NCBI GenBank assembly: GCA_021229015.1
Contig: CM037783.1
Coordinates: 28,900,605 to 28,964,604 of the forward strand
Length of the DNA: 64,000 nucleotides
From: Solen grandis
Lineage: Eukaryota; Mollusca; Bivalvia; Adapedonta; Solenidae
Direction of reading: 5' to 3'
Each line of letters begins with the position of its first letter. The stretch's first letter is position 1. A model generated the notes under the pieces. That model saw only the letters and a list, made by a program, of their open reading frames with translations, was not told the origin of the DNA and searched no databases. Positions 1-10,695 of this stretch are shown in pieces. A program made the translations under genes and the position numbers.

Positions 1-3000
1 TACTATGGTCTTCCCCGACCGCATTATTCCCATCTCAGTGCGAGTGACAAGGCTCCAGAGAATTATTCCACTTCACAGTATGGAATCAACAGACTGCTTG
101 GGCCTGCACAAACCTCTTACTACGCACAACCCCTTGCAGGTCAGACACAGCTGGACAAAGTATCATCTCAGTCGCTTAATCTTTGCTACAGCGAACCGGG
201 TCCAAGTCAGGTAGGTCTTAAAGTAGATCGCAAACTTCCTCCAAGTCCAAAGCAGACCTACTACGGACAACAACCACAGTCCCAGCCAAGCAATTTGTCC
301 TATTCTATAAGTCTACCAAGAACGAGCCAGATCTCGGATTCAAGAGAATCGGTGAACAAAGTTTCCGAGAGGGGAGATATGGGTGAACCCTATTCCGGTA
401 GTCATGCAGCCCTACAATCGACATATACAGAGCTGTACAAGGGGCCTCAACCTCACACCTTCACCTCTGTGCCTTCTCAAGTCCCTCCAGTTCAGGAGTA
501 CGGTGCCCAGAAGCTCAGCTCTGAACCGGTTCCCACTGTAAATATTGACTCAATCCCCACACCTCCAGACTGCACTTGTTTCATCTGCCACGCTCCATTT
601 GCCAACATGCACGAGATGTCAGAACACATGAAGATACATGCAAGAGAGTCCATGCTACAAGGGCAGAGTTTGAACACAGTGAATTCAACACCGGCCACTA
701 CCCAACCTAATCTGTCCAGAGAACATGGTTTTTCACAAAGCCCTGTCATTGCACCAGCAATTCTGCAGCATCATATCAATGTTACACCTACCTCACCAGT
801 GCCATACAAGTCTCCAGTAAACCGTGTTACTTGCCAGATTTGTGGGAAGACATTCCAGAAGACAAGTTCCCTTGCAGAGCATATGAAGGTTCATACAGAA
901 GAACAGACGTTCGAGTGTAAGGTATGCAAGAAAGTCTTCAACAAAGATTCGAAACGGACTCGCCATGAAGCCTTGCATCAGAGAAATATTCAGCTGTTTT
1001 ACTGCGAGATCTGTGAAGAACCATTTAAATACAAAGGCAATTATCTCTATCATGTGCAAACCCAACATTTGGTGTCTCTCCAGGCAGGTAATGCAGAGCC
1101 TACTGACACTGTGTCGAGACCAGAAGTTGTTGAGAAGAAATCTCAGCCTACTCCAGAAAAATGGGTGGACTGTCAGGTGTGTGATGAGGAAGTGGAGAAG
1201 TCTCAGCTTGTTGATCATCTTAAAACTCACCCAGTTCATACATGTGAAAAATGTGATAGGGTTTTCATTCAAAAGACAGAGTATGTAGAGCATCTCATGA
1301 ACGACCATTGGAGAGAGCTGGCAGACTCTAGTGACAACAAGAGTGGCAGTGAAAATAGTGATGTGGAGGGTGCGGATAAAAACGTGGAAGAAAGGGAATT
1401 ATCTGATGAAAAAGATAGTGGCTTGGAGGAGGACAATGATAAAGATTTGGAGGAAACTCTAATGGATGATAATACATCTGAGATAGCTCCAAGTGTTAAT
1501 GACAAAAACATTACTAACACACCAGCTGCATCATTGTATCAAAGAAAGAAGGAAATCGTAAAAAAAGTGGAACAAAAGCAGCTGCAAAGTGAAGTTCAGC
1601 AAAGTGCAGTTAATAAAGAGGCAGTAAATAAAGAGGATGATACAAAAGAGGTTAACAAAAAAGATTCTGAAGATACTGAATCAGATGAAAATAAAACTGA
1701 GAACAAAGATGTGAAGCTAAAGTTCAGCTGCTCAAAGTGTGATCAGGCCTTTGCCAAGAAGGGTGATCTTACACTGCATGTAGAGATTCACAAGAAAGAT
1801 CCTAATCGAGTGTACTGTGAGGTTTGTGAATTGTCATACCACCACAAAGAGAAAGGGTATTACATTTATCATATGAAAAACCATAAAGATTCAGAACTGG
1901 TATCAGCCAATATTCCATCACAGTTGACTTGCAATGTTTGTTACACTTCCGTTAAGAGAGAGAAATTTGTCTCTCATGTCAAAGAAAAGCACTCTCTGTA
2001 TTCATGTGACATATGTCAGTGGTCCTATTCTAGTGAATATGCTATGCTTATTCACATAAAGAAAGTACATGGTTATAAAAAATTCAAAGTTGTGAAGAAA
2101 AATGATGGTGAGGTGTCTATTGAACAAAAACATGTGCCTGTTGTTTACAAGAAGCTGAAGGATATCAAAGCAGAGCAGTTGTCAAATCAGAATTCAAACA
2201 ACACGATATTCACATGCAGTATTTGTAGTAAAACATTTAAAAAGAAAAAACTGTATGATCGTCATCTGAAAGTTCACAATGTCACCGTGGAAGGGCAGCA
2301 GATTTTGTGTGAGATATGTAACGTTCCATTCACAAGTAAAGGCACATACCTGTATCACATACAGAGGGATCATTACAATTCCAATTTTAAAACATCTCAG
2401 GAACATGTAATTGAACTTTCACATTCGGACGTCCATAAATCTGAAAGCTCTGGTGAACCACTGAAAGCAAGTGAAAAAGCTGGTGTTCAACAAAGCAGCA
2501 GTGATGCATCAGAGAACAAGAAGGGAACTCTAGAAGCTCCTATGTTTAAACTGAAGAAGAGAACAATATTGAATCCTGTAACAGGTGACTTTGAAGAAAA
2601 AATGGTTGAAGAAGATGAAAAGGAAGTAATTGTGTCAGAAAATGAAGAAAAAAATGAAAATGAAGAGAGTGTTGCCTCACTGAAATCAAGTGATTCAGAA
2701 GCTGTGAAAGATGTTGTTAGTGAGATAATGTACTGTAAACTTTGTAATAAATGTCTGAAAAAGAAAATGCTGCATGACCATATGAAAAACCACACTTTGT
2801 TCAACTGTGACATTTGTGAGTATTCTTTCGTTAAGAAAAGCATCTTTGTTTCTCATAGACGGCTTCTCCATCTAGAGGAGTATGTTACAGATGAGGTAGA
2901 ATCTGTTCTCAGGTTGAAGAAGCAAAAAGAAGCTGAACAAATTAGAAAAATAAGTAATGACCAGGAACAGGGAAATGATCTAAAAGCTAGCGAACACAGT

Positions 3001-5400
3001 AAACGAATAAGGACAGAAACAGCTAAATTCATAACTTGTCTAATGTGTGAAGTAGAATTCAAACAAGATAAGTATGTTGAACACATCAAAACCCATTTGA
3101 AGTCTAAGTTTACATGTCAGTTTTGTGAAAGACAGTTCTCAAAGAAAAACAATCTTGTTCTTCATGAGAGATCTCATGCCAGAGTTTCCCATGGATTGAA
3201 GGAACTACCATATCCTAAATGTTGTCCCGTGTGTGAGAAAGCTGTCACTTCCAGAGTCCATTATGCTGAACACATACGTGAACATTCAAAGAAAAGGCCT
3301 TTGAAATGTAAGAAATGTGCTGAACTTTTTACATGTGAAAGATCTCTTGAGAATCATGTTAAAGTGTATCATGATTCCAACTTAAGGTTGATTTGGAAGC
3401 TTGATGGTGAAGGGTTGAAATTTGATGTGAGAACAGGAAGAGCTGGTGATATTATCTCAGATTATATGTCTGAGATACGAGAAATAAATGAGCTCATGAT
3501 ACAGAATGGAAAAACTGAAATTTGGCTCAGTCCTACCCCGAAAAAGGGAAGAGAGAAGGTTGTGAATTCAAGTAAGTCTCAGGGTATTAAAGCAGCAGAA
3601 TCGGAGAAGAGCAAGGATGAAGAAGAGGATACAGAGGAAGAGGAGAAAGCAAAACTTGATACATCCGATGAGGAGTATGTGCCAGAGGATGAAGAAGAGG
3701 ATCAAGAATTAAGAAGGTCAGCAAGAAAGAAGTCGAGCAGGAGAAGCTATAGCGATGAAGATGAAGATTCTTCACCCTCTGTTAAGAAAAGATCTAGAAG
3801 GTCAGAGTATGGTTCAGAAGAGTCTGCCTCTGAGCAAGAGAAGTATACTCCCAAGGGGACAAGCACCAGAAACATTTCTAAAGGAAAGGCTAAAAAAGGA
3901 AAGCTTGTCAAAGGAACTGACAAAAAATCCTTAAGAGGTAGAGGTGTGAAAGGCAAAGTTTCTGGGGTAAAAAAGGTGATCAAAAAGGCAAAGCGATCTC
4001 CATCACCAGAAGAGGAAGAAGTTGCAGTGAGAGAGAAACCTTTTAAGTGCCCTGTGTGTCAGAAAGGGTTCACACGTGACATTAACATGAAACGGCATGT
4101 TAAAGATAGTCACAAACGATACATATTTAAGACAGATGATGTAAAAACAAAAGACGATGTAAAATCCAATGATAGTGTTTTGACAAGATCAAAACTTCCA
4201 GAAAAGTCCAAAACCATTAAGAAACGCAGAAGCACAGATATTGGGGATCCTACTTCATCCAGTACACCAATTAAAAAAGCAAAGCTTGTTGTGCAGTTAT
4301 CACCATTAGATATTGAGAAAGTCATGAACAATTCAAGCTCAGATACAAAAGAAAGTAGTTTTGTGTGTGAGTATTGCAATAAAGAAATTGGACGAGAGTG
4401 GAATTACCAACAGCATCTTAGAAAACACAAAAAGGAAGCAAATACTTCCATAAACCAACGTGACAAATCTTCTTCATCATTGCCAGACAAATCTATAAAA
4501 TCAAGCCCAGTAGTTAAGAAAATTACTGAGAAAAAAGAAAAGCTTACAAAAACCTCTGAGAAAAAAGAGCAGAATACCAAAATTACTGAGAGAAGAGGAC
4601 AGCCTACAAAAATTGCTGAGAAAAAAGATCAGGTTACTGAGAAAAAAGATCAGACAACAAAAATTGCTGAGAAAAAAGAACAGTCAAAGAAAAAAGAAAC
4701 TTCAAAAGAAAAAGATAACGAATCTAAAGATGAATTAAAATTTGTTTGTGATATTTGTAACAAAGTCATGTTCAAGTATAAATATAATTTTATGCGTCAT
4801 GTAAAAAATCATAAGAAAGACGTGCAGAAAAAGAAAGATAGTGTAAGTAAAACTGTAGCTGTAAAGAAAGACTTGAAAAAGAATGGTAAAGAAAGTAAAC
4901 CCTTCTCTTGCAAAGACTGTCCTGAATCTTTTAAAAAGAAGAGAGATCTATATATCCATGCCAAAGTACACATGGATGACTTCGAGGAAGGAGAGAGCAT
5001 ATCGGATCTTCCAGACAGCAAAGAGAATAGCAGCACAAACCTATCCCAGTCTTCATCTTTGAACAGTTCTACAGATTGTTCAAAACTGGATAACTCAGCC
5101 TCTAGTGGTATATGTGAAAGTATTGAGATGAACAAACAAAACTTTGCAAACACTGAGACAGACAACCAGAGCAACATGCAGGAAGTTTCATATGATATCT
5201 TGAAAACTGTGAGCAAGTCTGATCACATAAGTGATAGTAAAAAAACAAGTAAAGATGTTCTGGACTGTGCTACTAGTACAAAAATGGATGAAAAAGATGA
5301 GGTATCAGGTGAGGACAAGACAAACATTGGTCTGTCCAGAATAGAAGATGTAAAAGTGACAATCCAGAGGTGTATGAAAATGGACAGATCAAAAAATTAA
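1..5400 (+). CDS. Large multi-C2H2 zinc-finger protein, 5' partial, zero-frame part
   Basis: The frame is open from base 1 to a TAA at 5398-5400 (1799 codons), so the true start lies upstream of the window. I count 22 C2H2 fingers, first cysteines near 577, 832, 916, 1003, 1171, 1243, 1729, 1816, 1930, 2005, 2215, 2308, 2734, 2806, 3037, 3115, 3223, 3307, 4048, 4366, 4747 and 4909. The fingers sit in clusters separated by Asp/Glu/Lys/Ser-rich linkers, and a basic stretch with RRS and KKGK motifs lies around 3700-4010. The first 190 residues are Gln/Ser/Pro/Tyr-rich. C2H2 arrays of this kind normally bind DNA or RNA in the nucleus, so a transcriptional or chromatin role is inferred. I do not recognise an orthologue. 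The stop is probably not the biological end: see the continuation to 5915. Confidence 0.9.
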   Translation, partial: YYGLPRPHYSHLSASDKAPENYSTSQYGINRLLGPAQTSYYAQPLAGQTQLDKVSSQSLNLCYSEPGPSQVGLKVDRKLPPSPKQTYYGQQPQSQPSNLSYSISLPRTSQISDSRESVNKVSERGDMGEPYSGSHAALQSTYTELYKGPQPHTFTSVPSQVPPVQEYGAQKLSSEPVPTVNIDSIPTPPDCTCFICHAPFANMHEMSEHMKIHARESMLQGQSLNTVNSTPATTQPNLSREHGFSQSPVIAPAILQHHINVTPTSPVPYKSPVNRVTCQICGKTFQKTSSLAEHMKVHTEEQTFECKVCKKVFNKDSKRTRHEALHQRNIQLFYCEICEEPFKYKGNYLYHVQTQHLVSLQAGNAEPTDTVSRPEVVEKKSQPTPEKWVDCQVCDEEVEKSQLVDHLKTHPVHTCEKCDRVFIQKTEYVEHLMNDHWRELADSSDNKSGSENSDVEGADKNVEERELSDEKDSGLEEDNDKDLEETLMDDNTSEIAPSVNDKNITNTPAASLYQRKKEIVKKVEQKQLQSEVQQSAVNKEAVNKEDDTKEVNKKDSEDTESDENKTENKDVKLKFSCSKCDQAFAKKGDLTLHVEIHKKDPNRVYCEVCELSYHHKEKGYYIYHMKNHKDSELVSANIPSQLTCNVCYTSVKREKFVSHVKEKHSLYSCDICQWSYSSEYAMLIHIKKVHGYKKFKVVKKNDGEVSIEQKHVPVVYKKLKDIKAEQLSNQNSNNTIFTCSICSKTFKKKKLYDRHLKVHNVTVEGQQILCEICNVPFTSKGTYLYHIQRDHYNSNFKTSQEHVIELSHSDVHKSESSGEPLKASEKAGVQQSSSDASENKKGTLEAPMFKLKKRTILNPVTGDFEEKMVEEDEKEVIVSENEEKNENEESVASLKSSDSEAVKDVVSEIMYCKLCNKCLKKKMLHDHMKNHTLFNCDICEYSFVKKSIFVSHRRLLHLEEYVTDEVESVLRLKKQKEAEQIRKISNDQEQGNDLKASEHSKRIRTETAKFITCLMCEVEFKQDKYVEHIKTHLKSKFTCQFCERQFSKKNNLVLHERSHARVSHGLKELPYPKCCPVCEKAVTSRVHYAEHIREHSKKRPLKCKKCAELFTCERSLENHVKVYHDSNLRLIWKLDGEGLKFDVRTGRAGDIISDYMSEIREINELMIQNGKTEIWLSPTPKKGREKVVNSSKSQGIKAAESEKSKDEEEDTEEEEKAKLDTSDEEYVPEDEEEDQELRRSARKKSSRRSYSDEDEDSSPSVKKRSRRSEYGSEESASEQEKYTPKGTSTRNISKGKAKKGKLVKGTDKKSLRGRGVKGKVSGVKKVIKKAKRSPSPEEEEVAVREKPFKCPVCQKGFTRDINMKRHVKDSHKRYIFKTDDVKTKDDVKSNDSVLTRSKLPEKSKTIKKRRSTDIGDPTSSSTPIKKAKLVVQLSPLDIEKVMNNSSSDTKESSFVCEYCNKEIGREWNYQQHLRKHKKEANTSINQRDKSSSSLPDKSIKSSPVVKKITEKKEKLTKTSEKKEQNTKITERRGQPTKIAEKKDQVTEKKDQTTKIAEKKEQSKKKETSKEKDNESKDELKFVCDICNKVMFKYKYNFMRHVKNHKKDVQKKKDSVSKTVAVKKDLKKNGKESKPFSCKDCPESFKKKRDLYIHAKVHMDDFEEGESISDLPDSKENSSTNLSQSSSLNSSTDCSKLDNSASSGICESIEMNKQNFANTETDNQSNMQEVSYDILKTVSKSDHISDSKKTSKDVLDCATSTKMDEKDEVSGEDKTNIGLSRIEDVKVTIQRCMKMDRSKN
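4516..4698 (+). repeat. In-frame Lys/Glu/Thr tandem repeat inside the zinc-finger gene
   Basis: Between fingers 20 and 21 the protein has about five diverged repeats of a 10-14 residue unit of the type TKIAEKKEQ. The DNA units recur as variants of 'attgctgagaaaaaaga'. Length differences are multiples of three, so the frame is kept. It is probably a flexible or helical charged linker, and its repeat number may vary between individuals. Confidence 0.75.
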
Positions 5401-5915
5401 AGACTACCGTAGCTTCTTTGCGAAAAAGTAACTCGGAGCCTCATATGAGTGACGGATTGGTGTCAAACAAGGGAGTTACAATGAACAATAATGATGTACA
5501 CAATAGAGTAAACAATGGTGAAACTGAAGAAAGATCCAAGTCCAAGACACCTTTATCTGTGACCAAGATGACAGCAGAGACAGCCTTGTCCAAGTGGAAG
5601 GCCAAAGTTCAGGCAACCCTGACATCTCAGTTGGAGCTAAACCAGGCAAAAACACAAGAGCAGTTGGATAACCCAGGCATTGCCAAGGTGAAGGAATACC
5701 TTTCCTTCAGTGGCAAGATTGAGAAGAAAAGGTTTGAGTGTAGGCTATGCGGAGATGGATTTGATGACGAGGTCAAGTTCAGAGGACATATGGATGTTCA
5801 TCTGAATGAATCTCCGCCATACTGTAGTGTTTGTGACATTTACTTCATGGCAATCTATCCGAAACGACGCCTAGCTGAGCACAATAAGAAAAAACATAGT
5901 GAGATGCTGAAGTAA
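5391..5915 (+). CDS. C-terminal continuation of the zinc-finger protein in the -1 frame, two more fingers
   Basis: Directly overlapping the end of the long zinc-finger frame, the -1 frame is open through 5915 (TAA at 5913-5915). It encodes two further C2H2-like fingers, CRLC...HMDVH near 5740 and CSVC...HNKKKH near 5824, preceded by a Ser/Lys/Gln-rich helical stretch. The amino-acid texture and finger style match the upstream protein, so this looks like the real C-terminus of the same protein rather than a separate gene. The frame change falls in six A's at 5391-5396. A single missing A in the assembly would fuse the frames; -1 ribosomal slippage on A AAA AAT would do the same. I see no usable intron around the junction. 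Confidence 0.8.
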   Translation, partial: KKLKTTVASLRKSNSEPHMSDGLVSNKGVTMNNNDVHNRVNNGETEERSKSKTPLSVTKMTAETALSKWKAKVQATLTSQLELNQAKTQEQLDNPGIAKVKEYLSFSGKIEKKRFECRLCGDGFDDEVKFRGHMDVHLNESPPYCSVCDIYFMAIYPKRRLAEHNKKKHSEMLK

Positions 5916-6152
5916 AGCTGTTGATTTTTTTTTTTGATTTTTTTTTTATTATGGTGCATCTTAATTTCATTACGACAGAATAAGAAATATGGTACTGTTG
6001 ATACTTTAAACTGATGTATGTCTTAATCATTTCATCAATTTTGCTATATTATCTGAAGAAATCTTTGGAATAGCTGATTCATTTCAAGTAACATGCTAGT
6101 TATGACTTACCATTGAATTTCTCCTCTTAACCATTTTTATTATCAAAATAAA
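5916..6152 (+). promoter_or_regulatory. 3' UTR start with first candidate polyadenylation signal
   Basis: The sequence becomes AT-rich and non-coding immediately after the -1 frame stop. The first AATAAA on the plus strand is at 6147-6152 and is followed by a T/GT-rich stretch (tgtcacttgttcc), the usual arrangement for cleavage. Later candidates are AATAAA near 7275 and 7293 and near 8232, so a much longer 3' UTR is possible. Confidence 0.4.
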
Positions 6153-6894
6153 TGTCACTTGTTCCTCATGATTTTGGGACCATTAATGTATGTAGCCATT
6201 GGAGAAGTTTGCAATATTTACAAAAATAGAATCATATGTATTGACCCAGATCTCTGGCCAAAGTCCAACAACGATCCCTTAGCGCTAAGTTCTTATATAC
6301 TCATACTTAAGGGTGAATTTCATTACTCCAGTTCCGCCAATAAAGTTACCCCATATATTTCATTTCTTAACAAATCCTTTCAGTTATTAAGGTAGTTGAT
6401 AATTTCAGCTTAGTCATGTACATAAATATTTTTTTAAAATAGGTATTGTGGAATGAATTCCTTTAAGAATTTAAGACTTACTTGGCGCTAAGTTTTGTTG
6501 GTGGAATCAAACCCAGACTACTCTGATGATGCAATTTTTCATATTTCCAGTTGGTGTAAATTTCATTGTCAAAATACTAGATAGTCTTTCAGCTTTTTTT
6601 GAGCATTGTTTTGTTTGTAATGTTTGTAGTTTTTATGTTAAAGAAAACAATGTCTCGTGTTGCCATGATTTATTCTTAATTTAGAAATGAATGTTAAAAC
6701 ACCTAACTGCAGTATGCTGGTATACATTGTAAAGAGATTTCATAGATGTTCTCGGGTTTGTAACACTATCTTTATATACTTTTTTTTTTTATTATTATTT
6801 TTCATATTTTAGCTATAGTAGGTAAAATTTTGAAACCAATGATTATTGAGTAAAAAAAAAATAGATTGACGCTTTTTTATATTCTCTTAAAGAG

Positions 6895-7110
6895 GGCACT
6901 ATAGTCGTAGGGGTACATGACTGCGGATCTAAGGGTTGTAGGATGTAGGTTCAAGTCCTGACGGGGCAAGAATTGATCAGGACTTTTTCAGGTGCATTGT
7001 ACTGCTTTGTATTCAGTTAAGCATAACCCTTGCAACTGTAAGAGATTTGGTTCCATGCTTGTATTCTGTATGCTATGATACAACAGGGTCGCTAAGGTTA
7101 GGGACTTAAC
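6895..7110 (+). repeat. tRNA-derived SINE-like repeat
   Basis: The block from 'agagggcactatagtcgta' contains a tRNA-like head, with a B-box-like 'ggttcaagtcc' near 6950 and an A-box-like segment about 35-40 bases upstream. It is followed by a non-tRNA body that ends near a taataata tail around 7115. It lacks a credible cloverleaf and anticodon arm, so it is a retroposon rather than a tRNA gene. Confidence 0.5.
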
Positions 7111-7534
7111 GGTAAATCTAATAATAATACTAACTCTAGCAGGGTAAATCTAATCAAGAAAAGGTTTCCTTATCAGCATATTTTTTTTTTATTTTAAATT
7201 TCTTGAAAGATGAAAGAAGTGAGCCTTTGCAACATGACAAGAATTGTCCACATACTTAGTACATAGTGTGAGTTAATAAATGTTGGTATATGTAATAAAT
7301 ATCATGAAATAACAGGTCATCCAAGACATTGTAATGATGTATATTTTGTGAATTGTTGAGCAGACTGTTTTTGTGTGTGTAGACAAGTAAAACGGACTTT
7401 AATTTTGTTAATGTTATTAATCTTTGTTTTCAATGTCTATGACTACTTGTGGTAGTTACTTTAAAGGAAAGCATTGCATGGTCAAATAATGAAATCTCCA
7501 TTATTGTGTCGCAGCCTTCTCCTGTTGAACCTTG

Positions 7535-7665
7535 TACCTCCTGAATATTCATAAACAATTTTGTGACTTCATGAATGTTAATTCACTGTATTTTAAATGA
7601 TATGAATGCTGTATTTTTCTTTGCCATGCAGACTGTGTAGAATCTGAGTTACAATCTTGAATGAG
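7535..7665 (+). repeat. Diverged direct repeat, copy A (partner 10578-10695)
   Basis: The stretch around 'gaatattcataaacaatttt' through 'gaatctgagttac' has a recognisable diverged counterpart about 3 kb downstream, with the same order of motifs: attcat-aaca, tgact-tat, attaatt-actgt, gaatctgagtta. I cannot tell whether this is a local duplication or two copies of an old interspersed repeat. Confidence 0.5.
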
Positions 7666-7713
7666 TCACTTTATCATTTATAACAGATACGAGATGTATA
7701 GAGGTAGCACATT

Positions 7714-7955
7714 ACTTAACCCTTTCCCTCTATAGACTCATTTTGACGCACTCAGTAGGTACCACATAAAGCCTGATCTGCAGAAAACCACAGTTAAACC
7801 TTACCAAATTTAATTATAAAGTCCTCATTTCCAGACCACTGAGGAGCAGCGAACAGCATAAAACCTGATCAGCCTGCGAGTTACTCGCAGGCTGATCTAG
7901 TTTTATGCTGTTCGCATAGGTCTTTTCATGGTTTCCTCTATGAGGGAAAGGGTTA
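7714..7955. mobile_element. piggyBac-like MITE, copy 1
   Basis: A roughly 240-bp element with terminal inverted repeats ttaaccctttccctc and gagggaaagggttaa, flanked by TTAA at both ends. The TTAA target and CCCTTT-type termini are typical of piggyBac-superfamily elements. The centre carries a near-perfect inverted repeat, 'cctgatcagcctgcgagt' against 'actcgcaggctgatct', within arms that read cagcataaaa and ttttatgctg. It has no coding capacity. A second copy lies at 34616-34853. Confidence 0.75.
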
Positions 7956-10577
7956 AAGCTTTTCACACCATAGATAGTAAACTGCAGTAAACGATTCCTC
8001 ATCCAGTCAAATCCCAGCTTCTATTTCATGTCCTGGGCTTTTATTTGTAAAATGTCTAAAGCTATTCATCAGTTTGATTTATTTTACAAATCAAATTCCC
8101 TCCTCAAGAGTCTCAAACCAAGAAGCTGATCTGTCAAATGAAAGAAACTGATTTCTTCCATTATGGTTTTCAAATTTTTCCTTAGTAAGATAATAAGAAA
8201 TGTCATTTCATTTTTTCAACTGATATGAAATAAACTCCACGTGCTTTGTTAATTGCCCAAGCCCTCTTAGTGCAAACAGTTTATATACTGGTATGGGTTT
8301 TTCTATTCAGCAATATATTATCAAATCTGGATTTGTAAATTCTACATTTTTTGTGGGGAAAAAAGAGACACTTTTTATTCACAAGTACCATAAGCAAGTA
8401 TGATTTATAACAGATTAAGGATGTGTCACACAAGGCCTGCTGAATCTTGGTATTTTAATACTCCATGTATTGTGTGACAGTACTGGATGTAGGTTGTGAC
8501 TCATTGATTAACTGGATGGAATATTTTTTCTTTGTTCCATTTTTTTTTTCTATTTCATATTTTTTAATTTTTTGTTCAAGGATGTGTAATGTTTGAAGCT
8601 TTTTAATCAGAAAAGCTTGCTGGTATTGGGGGTAACTATTTTAAGTTCTGAATCTTGTCAAGTTTTAGTCATTTTATTTTAGACTCTGAACACTTGACTA
8701 ATGTTTGAATGATGTGTTGCTTCATCAGGTCAGGCGGAGCTAGAAACAAAATAATCAATGTTGACATTGTTTAATCATTTATTACTATTTGTCCAGGTTG
8801 GTGTTTCATTATACATCTCATATTTTGATTTTCTCTCATCTCAAAATTTTGAACATATGACTTGGGTATTTAAGTGAAGAACAGAAATGTTGCATAATTG
8901 TTAAAATTAGCCTTTTCTTACAGAAAACAGTCGTAGATTTCTTCAAAATTGGACCAATTCAGAATTTGAGAGATTTGGGTTGAGGAGAATCTTAATGCGA
9001 GATATTTTTTGAAAGCAAGCCTGATATCTTTATAGATCTGTATACTCCAGGGATGTTTGGGTCCACATACATATATTAAGTAGTTACCATTCCTGATGGT
9101 CATTTTTTTATTGTGTTTGTTTATGATTCATAAGTTGGATGTATATGAATTATTTTCATATTTGTAAAATCATTAATGGTGATCCAGGAGTCCAGTGTTT
9201 GCAGTTAACCTTGCGTCTTTGTCCACAAGTATCTCAAATTGAAACTTTCTGTAACTCAGAATTTTGAAAATCTGTATTAATTGACTGAGAGAAAGTAGTT
9301 CTTGTATACATATTATTGTTTGCATTAGATTTCCTTGAAATTTCAATGATATAAAATTAAAGATAATTTTTTGAGTTAGGGAAGTACCAATGGGAGATCA
9401 TGTTTTGTGTAAACACTGGACTGATCATTTTGTACATGTTTACATTCTGAAGTGGTGAGAGTTTTGTATTGTATGAATTCTATTCATTCATCTGATTTTA
9501 GTTAATGTTAAATAGGAGTGAAATGAGGTCAGCTTGTAACATGCTGTCGGGTTTGATAGCTACTAGTAGTAATTAAAGTTTATATACATAATGTGAATGT
9601 TTTCATTTTGTGAAATACATTTGTGATTTTTTTTTCTTTCTGTATCATGAGCAGATCTGTCATAAAGCAATCAAGAGGTTGACAAGTTATTTTTTCCTTG
9701 ATCACACTGTTGAGTTCATGGTTTGTGCATTTTACATGAACATTCAGTAAGTCTGGCAGGTGTTATACACTATACACTTGTTCCTATAGAGGATACCATG
9801 TACCTGTTGTCTAGTTATTGTGTATTGATGTTGTGTTGTTTCTTGTAGATGATTAATGTGAACACAGTTTATTCCATGGTGCACAGCGTGTTCCCTGATA
9901 TATCAGTGTACAATTGAACCTTTCAGAGTGTTTACACCATATTTTGTACTTGTATATAGCTGTATAAAATTTGAAATGAAACCATTTTATGTTTTGTGTA
10001 TCATATTTGACACGTTAACATTTGAAGAAAGAATCTTTGGTATAAGAACACAGGAGAGCCTGGGAGATGTTGTGTTGTACATATTTGCAGTGTAGGGAGG
10101 ATGAGACACCACTCTGTTAGCACATGCTAGCCTCATCTGTAGATATATCTAATGTTTTCTAGGTGTACAGTGAAACAGTCTTCTGTAGTTTAAAACAGGA
10201 ATACATGTACTAGCCTTGATGCACTTTACATACCCACACATGCATTTTTTTAATGATCTTTTTTCATCTATTATCAATTGGCCATTTAAACAAGTGTATT
10301 AAGTAAAAATGCAACATTTTATAGTAAGTTTACCAGCACTTTATGACACTAACAGGGACTGAATGTTGTGATTGATTGATTGATTGTGATTGAACAAAGT
10401 AACCTGATCATCCTGACCTCTTGATAGTATAATGTCATGACTAACTTGGTGGAAGAAATGGTGAAGAAATGAATACAGTATATTTATTTTTTAGATGAAA
10501 AAAAAAAAAAATGACCACGGGTCCAACCTCATTTACAGCTGCTTAATTATTTTGTATGCTTTCAATCAACTTAAGTC

Positions 10578-10695
10578 TTTACCTCATCAATATTCATTAA
10601 CAAGTTTTTGACTTTATGTATATTAATTTACTGTCCTTTAATAGATCTTCTTTGCCATGAAAACAGTAGAATCTGAGTTATGATATTGTATGAGT
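10578..10695 (+). repeat. Diverged direct repeat, copy B (partner 7535-7665)
   Basis: Shares with 7535-7665 the ordered motifs 'atattcattaacaa', 'gacttta', 'attaatttactgt', 'tttgccatg' and 'gaatctgagttat', with substitutions and small indels throughout. Confidence 0.5.

Noticed and set aside
492..5216. Antisense frames opposite the zinc-finger gene
   Set aside because: They are shadows of a strongly biased coding strand, with no domain signal and no splice structure.
5398..5400. TAA as the true end of the zinc-finger protein
   Set aside because: Not accepted as the sole end, because the -1 frame continues with matching fingers from the same homopolymer.
5370..5400. A tiny intron explaining the frame change
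   Set aside because: GTATG at 5372 and the CAG at 5385 would enclose about 15 bases, too short for a spliceosomal intron.
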